64,000 bases of DNA. Origin: Siphonodentalium dalli (Eukaryota > Mollusca > Scaphopoda > Gadilida > Siphonodentaliidae). Shown here in pieces: positions 46,721-58,877 of this stretch. A program made the translations under genes and the position numbers. Location of the stretch: the NCBI GenBank assembly GCA_032622095.1, contig CP136066.1, positions 156,575,152 to 156,639,151 on the forward strand, in the 5' to 3' direction. Under the pieces are notes generated by a model. That model made no database searches and had not been told where the DNA came from. It saw only the letters and a program-made list of their open reading frames with translations. Position 1 is the first letter of the stretch; each line of letters starts with the position of its first letter.

Positions 46721-49440
46721 CTAACCATCTCAGTGCAAGTGCCAAACCATGAGGTTAAAAATCTAATAAACCTGAGAGAAAAGCCAACATCAGAGAGGAT
46801 ATGCGGTATAGTGCACTTGTTGCTACTTGTTTTGTTACATAGTTGCCATAAAAAATCTTAACCGAATGACCAAATTGTTGTCATGACTTATGCAGTGTTC
46901 ACGCTCTCGTTGGCCAAAGGCCCGATTTCTTTTTCGAAAAAGGCCAAAGAAAATTTCATTTGACCATAATTTTGGTCAAAAAATGTTTCAAGCCTATAAC
47001 CAGCGATCAGTAGTTGTTCACTCGTGTATTTTGGTATAACAATATACCAGAAGTCCCACATAGTTACTTATCAAAACAATGATGATTAACACATCATTTA
47101 TTAAAGGAATTAGTCTGTCAAAAAAATATTTTTTTTATCGTCATAATACTAATAATATATGACTAACAGACCCATTTCGCCAAGAAAATTCAAAATCGAG
47201 CAGATAGTATTTTTATTATTATGATATTAAAAAAATCGCGGAAATATCTGAAGTGTAAATAACGTGAGTGCGATCACATGACCACAACGCAGTCACATGA
47301 CCGATCATCTGCATCAACGCTTACCGGTGACAGCGGTGGGTGGAGCTTAAAATAATTCCGCCAATCGCGTAACAAGTTGATAAATTACATGTAAAATATT
47401 GCAGTCGGCGGTTAATTAGCTAGGCCTATACGATAAATAGCGTTCACGGAATAAAACTGTTTGAATGTGCTGAATTATGAACTGGATTTGCTAGAATGTT
47501 GGATTATATAATGAATAATGATGGCTAAAATGCACTTTGAGGAGATAAAAGTTGTGTGAAATGCGATTAATTTATGCAGAAATGCAATAAGCGAGCGGAA
47601 TATCGTGCGAAATTAATTTAACTGTTTCTGAAAGAATACAAGTTAGGCCATATAGCTTCTTCTTCGTTGTATGGTACCAATTTCGGAAGCTAGTTCACAC
47701 ACTAGTGTCATCCCGTTGTGCGCTATAGGAGTACAATTAACCCTTTAGCGTTCAGAACACCCCAGAGCGCCCTGCCGTGTAGCGTCCATAAAGCCCTAGA
47801 GCGCCCTGCCGCGTAGCGTCCATAGAGCCCCAGAGAGCCCGGAGTTTTGCGTTTTTTTCAGTCATAGTTTACAACAAAACTATTGCATTATAACACAACA
47901 AATTGCTTTCATTGTTAATGTAAATAATAAAATATATGTTACATTATTAATTGTTAAGTTTTTGTGGGGTTTTGTGGCAGATTTTGTACAATTTAATCAA
48001 TAGTTGTCAATAAAATCGCAATAAAACGAAAAGTGGAATGCGGCGGTGCTATTTTTTGAAGTCGACTAGAGAAATCAGCGTACTCGGGTAACTGTGTACG
48101 GTCGTCTAATATAACTGACATTTATTTATTTTCGAACTTTATTTTTATTTCCAATAAAATATTCACTTGACTTGTTTATGTTTTTATATCATATGCATCC
48201 AAATATAAAACAATCACTACCATTAATTTGACTAACGAAGCTACGGGAAGAGCAAGACGACATGCTGATGTTAGTTTTTGTTACTAAGGACGCCGTGTTT
48301 GTTCTTACTGCTGTGTAGGCCTATTCCCAAATAAAACTGTTTCCAATTATTATTTTATTTTTCCTAATTCTTCACATGATCATATTGACAATATTATATT
48401 TTTTATAGAGTGTATAAAATGTATTGAATAGCAATGCGAGGAACTAATTAGAAGCTTCCAGCAAACAGCGCGTTCGCGTTTACCAATTTCTGAACACGTG
48501 GCTTCCATCCAAGCTGGGCGCGAATTTCAATCTTATAGTTATCAATAATTTTTCAAGAGATATTTATCATTTAATCGAACAAAATTGCACTATTAGTATG
48601 TCCTTTGTTACAAGTTGAACATATGCCAAACAATATATCGATTACCGGTAGTTTAACTGTGTACACACCTTGTGTTTTGGCACTAACTGTGATATACATT
48701 GCATCATCATTACATCAAGGTCAAGGTAACGCCTGTGTCTCAATGTGATTTATTTTTAGTATATTTCGTCATCCTTATTCAATACGATGTCTTGCTAACT
48801 ATTATTTAGTTTGGCATCTCATATATTCACGAAGAGAAAAGCACTGTTATCGACCTTAATGGCCATTCAATCTTTTTCAAATGACAATATGTGATGGACA
48901 TGATCTACGCATGTAAATGTGACAAGATATATCGTAATAAACTGGGTCAAGTACGTACGCATTACGTTCGTGAGGTACACAGAAGGAGTTGTTGTCAGCG
49001 CTGAATATATAGTTCTTGCGATATATATTTCAATTCCGACATATTAAACATTATATTGTTACTGAATAGCATTTCAACTTCTAACCTATGATTTAAAAAA
49101 TTGAAATTTTAGTCTATTAATGCTGTTTTTATGTCTTTTTTTATACATGACACACGGAGTAATTGTCCAAGTATTTACGTCGACGTTGCATCTTATTTCT
49201 GTACCCTCACGATCATGGCTTGTGTTTTGTTTACATTTGTTACTATCTGTGATCACGTGTCAACAACAGTTAATCATATTTTTACAATGCTGGAATCAAT
49301 TTCACAATGCATTTCCACATTTTATTGAATTTCGTTGGTACATTATTAAATGCAAATAAATAGAAGTTGGTTAACACTTTGCTAGTGATTGTGGAAAAGT
49401 GAAGGTAATTCTGGAAATCGAGGTTACAACGTCAAACTTC
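46721..49440. other. ATG2 intron 8, first part
   Basis: Contains a lone piggyBac-type end (TTAACCCTTTAGCGTTCAG at about 47738) followed by a two-unit tandem (CCCAGAGCGCCCTGCCG then GTAGCGTCCATA, 47760-47840). Otherwise AT-rich. Open frames near 49120-49359 have no recognisable domain. Confidence 0.45.
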
Positions 49441-49469
49441 ATACAAAATCTTCGCGGTGTTTTTGTTGA

Positions 49470-49980
49470 TAAAATATTGGGGATAATTTTATTAAACGAT
49501 GTCAAAGTATGGTACGCATTCATATGGACATGAACTAGAGTGATTGGTGCACATGTAGATGTGAAAATTTAAAGGAATGCACGCGTAAAACGATCTCATT
49601 ATTTTATTAGTAAGTGATTGCTAACAGTAAAGAAAGTACGGCAACTGTGTTGCCTTGCCGTCTTACGTAATACACAACTCAATCGACGACGTTTTCTGTT
49701 TTGCAAATTTATATATGCAATATATAATGGGGGATAATTTTGTTTAACGATGTCAAATTATGGTACGCATTCATGTGGACATAAACTAGAGTGATTGGTG
49801 CACATGTAGATGTGAAAATTTAAAGGAATGCACTGCAAAACGATCTCATTTTTTTTATTTGAAAGTGATTGCTAACAGTAAAGAAATTATGGCGACTGTG
49901 TTGTCTCACGCAGTACCGTACACAACCAGATCTCCGGATTTTTTTGTTTTGCAATATTTCTGTTGATAAATTGAACACAA
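49470..49980 (+). repeat. Two-copy 250-bp tandem duplication
   Basis: 49470-49715 and 49725-49980 share GGGGATAATTTT.TTAAACGA, GGTACGCATTCAT.TGGACAT, AACTAGAGTGATTGGTGCAC, ATGTAGATGTGAAAATTTAA and GTGATTGCTAACAGTAAAGA. Divergence is roughly 10-15% by eye. Confidence 0.7.
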
Positions 49981-51047
49981 TAATACGATAAATTTTCGGA
50001 AATTACCAGCTGAAATGACAGCAATAAAATTCAGAATCTGATACATTTCAATGTGAAATTGATTTTAATTCTATGCAACGAATCAGGGTCAAGAAAAATC
50101 CGGAAAGATACCTACCAACTCCATAGTGTCTCCTTGTTCTCCATCGCCAGATGGAATATATGATCAAACAAATCATCTTACCTGCTCTTCCCATACTAAG
50201 GATGTAGTATGAATTAAATAAAAACAAATTGCACATTGCCAATGGGGGGGGGGACTTGACTTTCATAAATATGAAAATCAATTGTTACCAATTAATTAAA
50301 ATAAAATAAACCATCCTTGCAGATAAACAAGAGCCACCATAAGATTTAATAATACATTTTTTCCTATAACTTTGACGTTACCAGAAAGTTATGTTGGCTG
50401 GGGTGACGACGTTCTCTCCTATCAGTATTGGTGTGGGTAATGACGTTAGACATATTACTGTTGGGTAAAGGGTTAAACACAAATGGGGTGTGATTAAAAA
50501 GGTGGTGGTTATTATACTAGTACATGTATCATGATGGCTTATATTCGTCATAATAATGTTCCTGTCTGTTTCTTCACACGAAGTGGAGAAGTGCGCGACT
50601 GTCAACAGCTTGATAAAATCCTTCCAGTCAAGATCGATAAGTGTGCGTAAACAAAATAATTCACTCGAATACACAACAGACTGTCGAAACTACAATAATT
50701 ATTAACTAGGCTTCAGTTTGGCATAACAACATTTGTTTAATTGAAGGCTCGCCTGGCGTGGTTTTTCAGTTTGTGTTTGTTGTTCATTTATGTTTTTCGT
50801 TTTATTTTACGTTTGGTGCAGATATTGACTTTCAAGAGAGGATTTGTTTTTAATTGTTAGCCTAGAAAAAATCCGATGATTGCCTCTAATAAAGAGCGTC
50901 CATGTTTGTGTCGCGGTATAGACAATAAAGAGCGTTCTCAATTGAGGAACGTGCTCTATTTCGAAATGTCATGGGTGATTTTGTATGGTGTTGTGACATT
51001 TAAATAAAAAAAGCGTCCATGCTTCCGTCTCCCAAAAGCGGTAGACA
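49981..51047. other. ATG2 intron 8, middle
   Basis: Holds a lone TTGGGTAAAGGGTTAA end (50463-50478) matching the terminus of 52413-53066, and repeated AATAAAGAGCGT(T/C)C words (50889-50935). No gene seen. Confidence 0.4.
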
Positions 51048-51291
51048 ATAAAGAGTGTTCTAAATTACGCACTGTGTTGTCTTTTTGGAGGTACTTAATA
51101 ATGGAACGCTAGCCCTTCCACAACCGAAGACACCACATCTACTTGGCATATGTGGAGATGACAGATATTCGGGATATTTATATCGAAAGTAAAACAACAA
51201 CAAAAAACAAAAGCGCCTAAATAGAGTTAACATTATTCAGCACAGTGTTTATATAACATTTGGGCGCTTCTTATGTATTACCAGGTGAATG
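51048..51291 (+). repeat. 244-bp segment duplicated at 52633-52876
   Basis: Identical, as far as I can read, to 52633-52876 over the full 244 bp. No terminal repeats or target duplication bracket either copy. This one appears to be the source because it is embedded in continuous sequence with related AATAAAGAG words just upstream. Confidence 0.9.
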
Positions 51292-52219
51292 TGATCATCC
51301 GTCGCCCTTTATATTCACTTTGGGGCATTTTACAGTGCAAACAAATTCACGACTGACACTGATGAATAGTCACTGAGTGATTACAAATCACCGAGTGAAT
51401 ACGAGACAATCGAAGCACTACTGCCTTCTATTCAACAAAGCAGACACGTGGCGGCATGTTATTAATGGCTACAAAAACAACCATTCTAGGCGCTACTAAT
51501 ACTTTATTCACATAATTATTGTTTTCTATTCCAGATAAACGGCCAAAGCGGCCACACTGTCTTCTTTAATTAGATAACACATTGAATAGCGACGTAATCT
51601 ATACACAACACGCACATACCACTCCTCATTTTAGTATCGGCTGACTTACGATTACGTTATCGTAGTCAGCATAATATACCCCGGCTCCGATTCTGTGTTT
51701 TTAATTTTCTCTCCCACAACTACGTCACTCGTAGTTTAGTCACGGAAATCTCCGAATACCGGTGGTGGAATTATTTATTTATTTTACGGGTTATTTATTA
51801 TGCGATCGGAATGGGACTTGGATCATTTTAATCACAACAGGGAGGACTTTCCGATTGCGTTTTGTAGTTTCTAGCCCGAATAAATCCTTTAATCTATTGA
51901 CAATACTTTGCTGATTTATTGTTTGAAATCAATGTTTATTTGTGTTGATATAAGATACCCGCTCTCAATGTTTTCATATAAGAATTTATCAGTTATTTTG
52001 TTTTTGGGTTTGCATTTTATTCACTAGCTTTGCATTTGTCTTTTTATTATTCTATTGTTTTATTTTACGCCTAAAAATGGCCAAGAAATTCCAATATGGA
52101 AAAAGTCTGCAAAATGGATTATTCTAGCCAGCGCAAACCCTGGACTCATGTGCCTATCATTGAGATTGTCACAGGTTCAACTGACATAACCTCGCTATTG
52201 GCTATCATTTATTTTTCAG

Positions 52220-52393
52220 CTACGAGTGATCAAATATCAAAAGAACAGAAATTGAGTCTTTCTCGTCCCATGAGGAATACAGATTTCAAGTTTGTTGAGA
52301 ATCAACTACAACAGCAGATACAAGATAAATACTCCAGGGGAGACAATCTGCCTCCATCTAGCGATATAATGATGCAGTCTATCTACAGTCAAG
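52220..52393 (+). CDS. ATG2: ATG2 exon 9
   Basis: Acceptor ATTTTTCAG, then TSDQISKEQKLSLSRPMRNT, DFKFVENQLQQQIQDKYS and RGDNLPPSSDIMMQSIYSQ. It enters after a phase-1 codon and leaves in phase 1 at a weak GTTCCG donor. The order (Lys-rich linker, M..D...(I/V)E.(Q/N)L) matches ATG2. A piggyBac-like element starts only 20 bp downstream of the donor. Confidence 0.75.
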
Positions 52394-52412
52394 GTTCCGT
52401 TGTTTTGCACTC

Positions 52413-53066
52413 TTAACCCTTTACCCAACAGAACGGCCCTGTGCCAATGCATTCTCTTATATATGCGAGTCGACCATAGGTCGCCTCGCATATATAAGAG
52501 AATGCATTGGCTTAACACATATTAAAAATGATAAAATTGTCAAAGAATGTAGAAAAATATTATAAAAATTGTTAAAAAATGTAAGATTGTTTTTTTTAGG
52601 CCAATGCATTCTCTTATATATGCGAGTCGACCATAAAGAGTGTTCTAAATTACGCACTGTGTTGTCTTTTTGGAGGTACTTAATAATGGAACGCTAGCCC
52701 TTCCACAACCGAAGACACCACATCTACTTGGCATATGTGGAGATGACAGATATTCGGGATATTTATATCGAAAGTAAAACAACAACAAAAAACAAAAGCG
52801 CCTAAATAGAGTTAACATTATTCAGCACAGTGTTTATATAACATTTGGGCGCTTCTTATGTATTACCAGGTGAATGGTATGGTCGACTCGCATATATAAG
52901 AGAATGCATTGGCACAGGGCATAACTGTAACCATCACAATGTGGTCAATGAACCGGTTCCAATGATATCCATATTTGTATGGTGTTATTGAGACAGACCG
53001 AAGATATTTTAGGCTGTTGAAGCTTTATTTGGGCGTTTTTGGCCGTTTTGTTGGGTAAAGGGTTAA
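52413..53066. mobile_element. piggyBac-like MITE with two hairpins, one split by an insert
   Basis: TTAACCCTTTACCCAACA at the left and TGTTGGGTAAAGGGTTAA at the right, then further inverted GAACGGCC/GGCCGTTTTG. Inside are an intact 69-bp hairpin (52443-52511) and a second hairpin whose 36-bp perfect arms (52600-52635 and 52878-52913) are separated by 242 bp of foreign sequence. Without that insert the element would be about 412 bp. It starts 20 bp after the ATG2 exon 9 donor. Confidence 0.8.
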
Positions 53067-53479
53067 ACAGACATTTCGATTGCCAAACTAGGTTTTAATA
53101 CACCTCGTTTAAAAAAAACACGGGATGTATTATGTTGTTGGTTTGTCCGTCCTCCGGACGTTCGCTTTTGGTTTCCGGATGATAACTTTAGATAGTCTGA
53201 ACTGAATGGAGTTAAATTTGGTATGTGAGTTTACTAGCCCAAAATACAGGTCGAGTTTGAATTTGGATCCCCCCACCAATTTTCTCCAGAGTTATGGCCC
53301 TTTGTTGTAATTTGGACACAGGGATAAAATAGGTTGATAAATAAATGAAATACCGATCTACACGCTTCATATACTCCCATGACAACTTGACCATTGCAAG
53401 CCTTTATTACCCAAATAAATGTCTGTAAAAGTTAGTTGATAATCTAATTCACACAAAAAAGTATCACTGACACATTTTT

Positions 53480-54660
53480 AGCTCAACTTGACAAAGTAAA
53501 GTTTGAGCTATTGCCATGGGTTGGCTTCTGTCTGTGCATCCGTCCATCAACAATTTCCGTTAGCACACCCTACATGTCACATATCTCATCCTATCATCCC
53601 CAAACTTCATATGGATGTTCGGGTGACCTCTAGATGGGAGACATCAAATTTTTTTGAAATTTGTTATAAAAATCATGAACGCCAGCAGCCATGTTGGATT
53701 ACAAATTATAATCCATTGGCATGCCCTGCAGCCTGCATTTATTGGTGAATTGTTTTGAAAATTTACAGGCATGCTTAGGATCACCTCCAGATGGGAGCTA
53801 TCACATTTGAAATTTTTTCAATGAAAACCATGGCCGCCAGCAGCCACCTTGGATTTTACTCATCCGAGTTCCTATCGCCAGGGTTTCCGCTAGGTTTGGG
53901 GGAACGGGTCCTGTATCCGCCGAGGGGAAAATGCAGTCAATGTTTTCAAGAATCAATGTCGTGGAAACACTAATGGACCTACTTTTGTTGTATCGGCCAA
54001 TAGAAGAAACAGAGAGTAGATTAGACCTGATGGCACTAGAAATGTATTTTGGACTGATAATTTGGGCGGAGTAGTGTCTAGAGTAGATTTGCTGATCGTT
54101 TTGCATCCATTTTCTACCTAAGTTACTATGCTATCAACCGCAATAACTTTAAAACATAGAAAATATATTAGATAAAAATTAATTGCTGTATACGGAAACA
54201 TGCCCGTTGAAGTTAAATGACCACTATTCAAGACTCGGCAGAAATTTTGGATGCATAACGTGCCGGAATATAACATGATTAAATTATCAGCGGTCATTTT
54301 TGGTAATAACCTAACCGCAGCAATGTAACCAGCGGACACCAAAGCATGTGTTCTAGCGATGTTGGTGTTCGTGTTAGAGCGGTCCGAGTACACGTGTATT
54401 CTCGCTAGAAATCAAATAAAGTTGTCAACTATTTAAATTTCATAGTACTTTCCCAACGAAATTGACAGTATGACAGAAGGGGAAAACTTGGCTGGGGGAA
54501 TGGGGCCCAAAAAGGGATCCCCTGCCGCTATAGCGGAAACCCTGCTATCGCGCTATGGACTGTAATATATGGCATGATCACATTTCCAAGTTGAGCTTCA
54601 TCGGCATACCATGCAGCCTGCATTGACACTTTCATTAATGAGTTTACAGAAGCAATGCAT
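53480..54660 (+). repeat. Tandem repeat block interrupted by a hAT-like MITE
   Basis: Units of about 170-190 bp share GGATC/GGTGACCTC.AGATGGGAG, CGCCAGCAGCCA..TTGGATT and GGCAT.CC.TGCAGCCTGCATT. The head (TTTAGCTCAACTTGACAAAG ... GCATCCGTCCATC) resembles other repeats at 53105 and 59340 that carry GTCCGTCC words. The block is broken at 53879-54544 and resumes after 54551. Confidence 0.55.
53879..54544. mobile_element. hAT-like MITE with CTATCGC target duplication
   Basis: CAGGGTTTCCGCTA at the left and TAGCGGAAACCCTG at the right, flanked by CTATCGC at 53872-53878 and 54545-54551. hAT elements make 8-bp duplications; seven bases match here. 666 bp, no transposase. Confidence 0.7.
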
Positions 54661-54897
54661 CACGATGATCGTGTATTTAAACGGAAATTTGAATCAGTAT
54701 ATGGGTATGTTCGATCTCAGTTCGGATCAGTTTGTATAAACGTACAGCAGTTATTTCGTATCGATTATAATTTTTTCCAACAAATGAACCACGAACAAAA
54801 ATGTTGTGTGGGGTTTCGGGACCATGCGCACTGGCTTTAGTAATGGGAAATTGACTTTGTGTTGCCTTATCATGACCTAGCACTATCAGGCCTGAAT

Positions 54898-55598
54898 TAG
54901 TGTGTCTGATATTTGCAGAATGAGGTCCCCAGAGGGTGAATTTTGTGACGCTATCCTGCACAGTGGACTAGCATCACCAAATTCACCCTCTGTGGACTCC
55001 TTCTGCTTAGGTCTCAACTGCTATGTGAGACTTAGAATCAGATTGAATTTCCCCGGTTGAAGTTGGTAATGTTCACCCATTAGTCACATTGATTATGCAT
55101 TTTATCTTCTACAAATTAGGGGATATAGAAACTTCCCAGAAGGGAAAAATTAACTAAAAACAATGTTTATTTGAGACTATAGATACTTTCCAGTAGATGA
55201 GGCCTTAGAAGAATGAAGTTTCCAGAGAGTGAATTTAGTGTTGAACCAAATTGAACATCATTCTACATGGCTCATCTGCTATGGGAGACTCAAGATTTAA
55301 GTTCCCAAATGGTGAAGATTGTAATGTGTACCCATTTTGGCACCTCGATTATACATTTGTCATCTACCAATTTGGGGATATAGAGAAACTAAATTAAAAA
55401 AGAAAAAAGATCTTTCTAAATAAGTTTCTAAAGTAACTAAAAACAATGTTAATTTGAGACTATAGATACTTCCCAGAAGTTGAGGCCTAAGCAGAATGAG
55501 GTCTCCAGATGGTGAATTTGGTGATGCTAGCCCACCATGCAGGATAGCGTCACTAAATTCCCCCTCTGGTTATCTCATTCTGCAAATATCAGACACTA
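54898..55598. mobile_element. TAGTGTGYCTG MITE, copy D (compound)
   Basis: TAGTGTGTCTGATATTTGCA at the left and TGCAAATATCAGACACTA at the right. The interior repeats itself (ATAGAAACTTCCCAGAAGGG and GACTATAGATACTT(C)CCAG occur twice), so two family members seem merged. Confidence 0.6.
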
Positions 55599-56159
55599 AA
55601 TTAAGATTTGGTTCTGTTAATAATTGATTCTGCCACCAATTTAAAAAAGTATTCATTGGAATGGTCTATTATTCATTTGGTGGGATGTTCAGGTAATAAA
55701 AGCAGACGACATACAGACGAAAAGCTAATACAAGTGCAGAAGGATTCATATTCTTTGGTGGGAAATGTTCAGATAATAAGTTCAACAAACAACCTGTGCT
55801 TATTATCTGAACATTTCAGGGAACTGCTCACCAATCAGTATTTAGTAAAGATCTATTGACTTATCAGTATTTAGTAAAGAAAGGGTTAAGCTAAAGATGG
55901 TGAAATGGCAAGCTCAGTTGTTTGTTAACATTTATCGAACACACATGTGAAGCGTCATGAGTCTACTCAGTCAACTAAAACCATTCTCAGAACTATTTTA
56001 AAAAATCACACCCGGAGGGAGCTTCACATATTATAATGCAGAAAAAGTTTGCAAAAGAACCTTTTTCTTTAGACATTTTTTGTAATATTAGAGTGAAACA
56101 CACCTATTTTTATATGCCACGTCATATTATGTTATAAGTCATTCCATTAAAAGTCTGGC

Positions 56160-56570
56160 TTCCAACTACTGTTCGGAATATTTAATTAGAGCAAACGTTG
56201 GTATGTGTGTTTATATGCCAAATATACAGCTCAAGGTTGAATCTATGTCCGGTTCAAGGTTCCATTTTTGCATGATTATTTTATTTGAACCAAAGTTGGT
56301 ATTTGTGTGTCTTAGCCAAAAATAGAAGTTCAAATAGAAGTTTGGTCAGTTAGGTTTTGTATTAGTTGCTCCCCTTTTTCGAATTGGAAATTTCCTGATT
56401 TGTGACATTTTTGTTACAAACCAATAACTCCAGTTTGGGTTATATGATTGGAAATAAAGTTTATGTGTGTGTTTCTCTGCCAAAAGTTAAGATATAGGTT
56501 TTGTAGAGTAAATTTTTCATGAGTTATGTAGCCTTTTTCCGACTTAGAATTCCCCTGATTTGATCAATAT
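56160..56570 (+). repeat. Tandem units in ATG2 intron 9
   Basis: About three diverged units of 120-136 bp marked by (A)A(A)GTT(G/T)GTAT.TGTGTGT....GCCAAA (near 56199, 56319 and 56455). Related to GGTATGTGAGTTTACTAGCC at about 53220. Confidence 0.4.
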
Positions 56571-56679
56571 GGCATATTAATACATGCCCCTGAAGCACTG
56601 TTGTTATTATAGGTCTTAGTCTGACGGTGTATGTAGAAAACATCACTTTGTTTCACATAATTTTTTCTGTGTTTTCCAG

Positions 56680-56796
56680 GTGAAGAAGCAGATTTGTATT
56701 TTTCCATGGCTCCAAACAAGAAGTCAGCTCTAATGGACGCTTCTATTAGTAGTGATATCAGTGGCAGCTCTATGACTTCGGCCAGTACAACTACAG
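56680..56796 (+). CDS. ATG2: ATG2 exon 10
   Basis: After TTTTCCAG: GEEADLYFSMAPNKKSALMD, then ASISSDISGSSMTSASTTT, with a GTTTGT donor, phase 1 to phase 1. The EE..(L/V)(F/Y)FSMA string followed by a Ser-rich tract is the expected next ATG2 segment. Confidence 0.8.
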
Positions 56797-57574
56797 GTTT
56801 GTTCTATCCGATTACAGAGGTTTTGTTGGGCACTAAAAAGAAATAATTGACGTAATTGGTTCATCCCATCTCGCGAAAAACCAGAAAAAACAAATAATTG
56901 ATAATTGTGTAATCATTGCTTGATGTAGAAATTTGTAATCACCTCTTTGTATCACATTCCAAATTCAACAATTTGGAATGACAGCACTAACAATCGCATC
57001 ATTATACAGACAAAACAATATGAACTGTTTGCAAGTTTACTTGACGCATCATGCTTTGCTTGAACGTCTCCCGTGGGGACTGCCATTTGCAAGACTAGAT
57101 GATATGTCAATTTCATGTTATCCATTCTCGCGGGATGGGGTGTCCTGTAATGTTCTCGGAAACGACTAACATAAGCACAATGCTTGATGTCGAATCCATT
57201 CCATGACAACATAATTTCTGTTTTAATATATTTGCTCACATATTGTAATAGTTTATGGAATAAATACTGTTTGAACTAAAAAAAAAATTACTTGTGGTTC
57301 AGGCTTTAGCTACTGACACTATTTTGTTTTCTTAGTCAAAGCATTATGTGCCTTACAATTCATGTAAATGAAATCAAAATTAATCTTAGCCAAATATTGA
57401 AGGAGACATGAAAAGCCATAGAAAGAAATGGTGAAATAAAAAAATTAATTAAAAAATAATGTTGTATTAAAGCCTACCTAACTATCTTATATTTTCTGGC
57501 TTGCAACCCAAACCAGTGATTTAATTTTCTTTGTTGCTATTATTGTCTCCCGATAAAATTTGTTCAAGAACTAC

Positions 57575-57838
57575 TTAACCCTTCCACTGACTGGAGCTTC
57601 CTGAAATTTTGTGAAAACCCTGTGCCAATGCATTCTCCTATATATGCGAGTCTCCAATAGGAAGCCTTGCATATATAAGAGAATGCATTGGCCTAACAAT
57701 ATTTACCTTGACATTGTAAGCCAGTGCATTCTCTTATATATGCTAGGCTCCCTATGGGAGACTCATATATATAAGAGAATGCACTGGCTCAGGATCTTGA
57801 ATGCTGGACCAGCGCAGCTCCTGTCATGAAAGGGTTAA
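57575..57838 (+). mobile_element. Double-hairpin MITE, piggyBac-like, best copy
   Basis: TTAACCCTTCCACTGACTGG at the left and CCTGTCATGAAAGGGTTAA at the right, with AGCT just inside both. It contains hairpins at 57624-57692 and 57720-57788, spaced by CTAACAATATTTACCTTGAC. 264 bp. TTAA plus CCCTT ends indicate piggyBac-type mobilisation. Confidence 0.75.
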
Positions 57839-58045
57839 AATACTCGCAGCCATGTGCTTATTTATCTTAAGTCATCAGCCAATGCTGTTGAGTTTTAATT
57901 CTTTCGAGGTCATTTCAATGATTTCCATAACTATATCAGAATGAATATTTGTAGCATATAAACACCCATCTTCACAACAAAATGATGAATAAGTCATGTT
58001 CTATACTTGATGTAAATTTTCATTGTGATTGTCTTTAATATATAG

Positions 58046-58195
58046 AGGATCTACAACGAGTCCCCAGTTTATAGCGGAATTTACAAAACGAGTCCAGTAA
58101 ATTAGGTCTGGACCGAGCCTTTGGCGAGGTCCAGACCTAATTTACTGGACGAGTTTTGTAATTTCCGCTATAAACTGGGGACGAGTTGTAGATTC
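58046..58195. repeat. 150-bp palindrome
   Basis: The arms, about 70 bp each, include CTACAACGAGTCCCCAGTTT, ATAGCGGAA, TTACAAAACGAGTCCAGTAA and ATTAGGTCTGGACC, then the loop GAGCCTTTGGC and the complementary arm. Only one or two mismatches or gaps per arm. Confidence 0.8.
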
Positions 58196-58877
58196 TATTT
58201 ATTACATGATCCAAAACATCGGCAAAACATACTTAAATCAACAAATTGAACGAGAAACTAACATCGGCTTCTATAAGACATGCGATGACGTTTCACGTAA
58301 CTATTCGTTGTTTGCCCGCGTAAAGAAATAGTCCCAGATAAATAAAGACTATTTGGCGCTTTTAATGGCGTATATTTAATAACATAACTTTTCAAATTCT
58401 TCAGTCATGATAGTTTGTTGGAAAAATATTGGAAGTCATAGTATTTTTGAGACGTAGCGTACGGAATGTTAAAAGACGGTAAACCGGAAGTCAAAGGTCA
58501 CCTGGCACTATTTCCTGTTATTAAACGAACGTTTAATATCACAATTTATAGAATGGGTTTATTGAATGGAATAATGGTAGGATCGTGTAATAAACACATG
58601 TATTACATTAAGAACTAAAACAGTCATCAGGAACAATGCGTTTATGAATGTATCTTGGTTAGTGCTAGAATTAAAAACTGAGCGAAAAATAGTACTGCGC
58701 GAATTTAAATACGAATAACTTGTATTTAAATTTGCGCGGAGTAAGTTATAGTGTAGGTAAAATATTATTGAATTTACTTTCCTTAGCCAAGGTTTCTTCT
58801 GGAAATATCACATTTATGTAACATTGTTAAAAGATTTCCTCTCAATTTTTGAATATCTAAAACTTCTCTTTTTCCAG

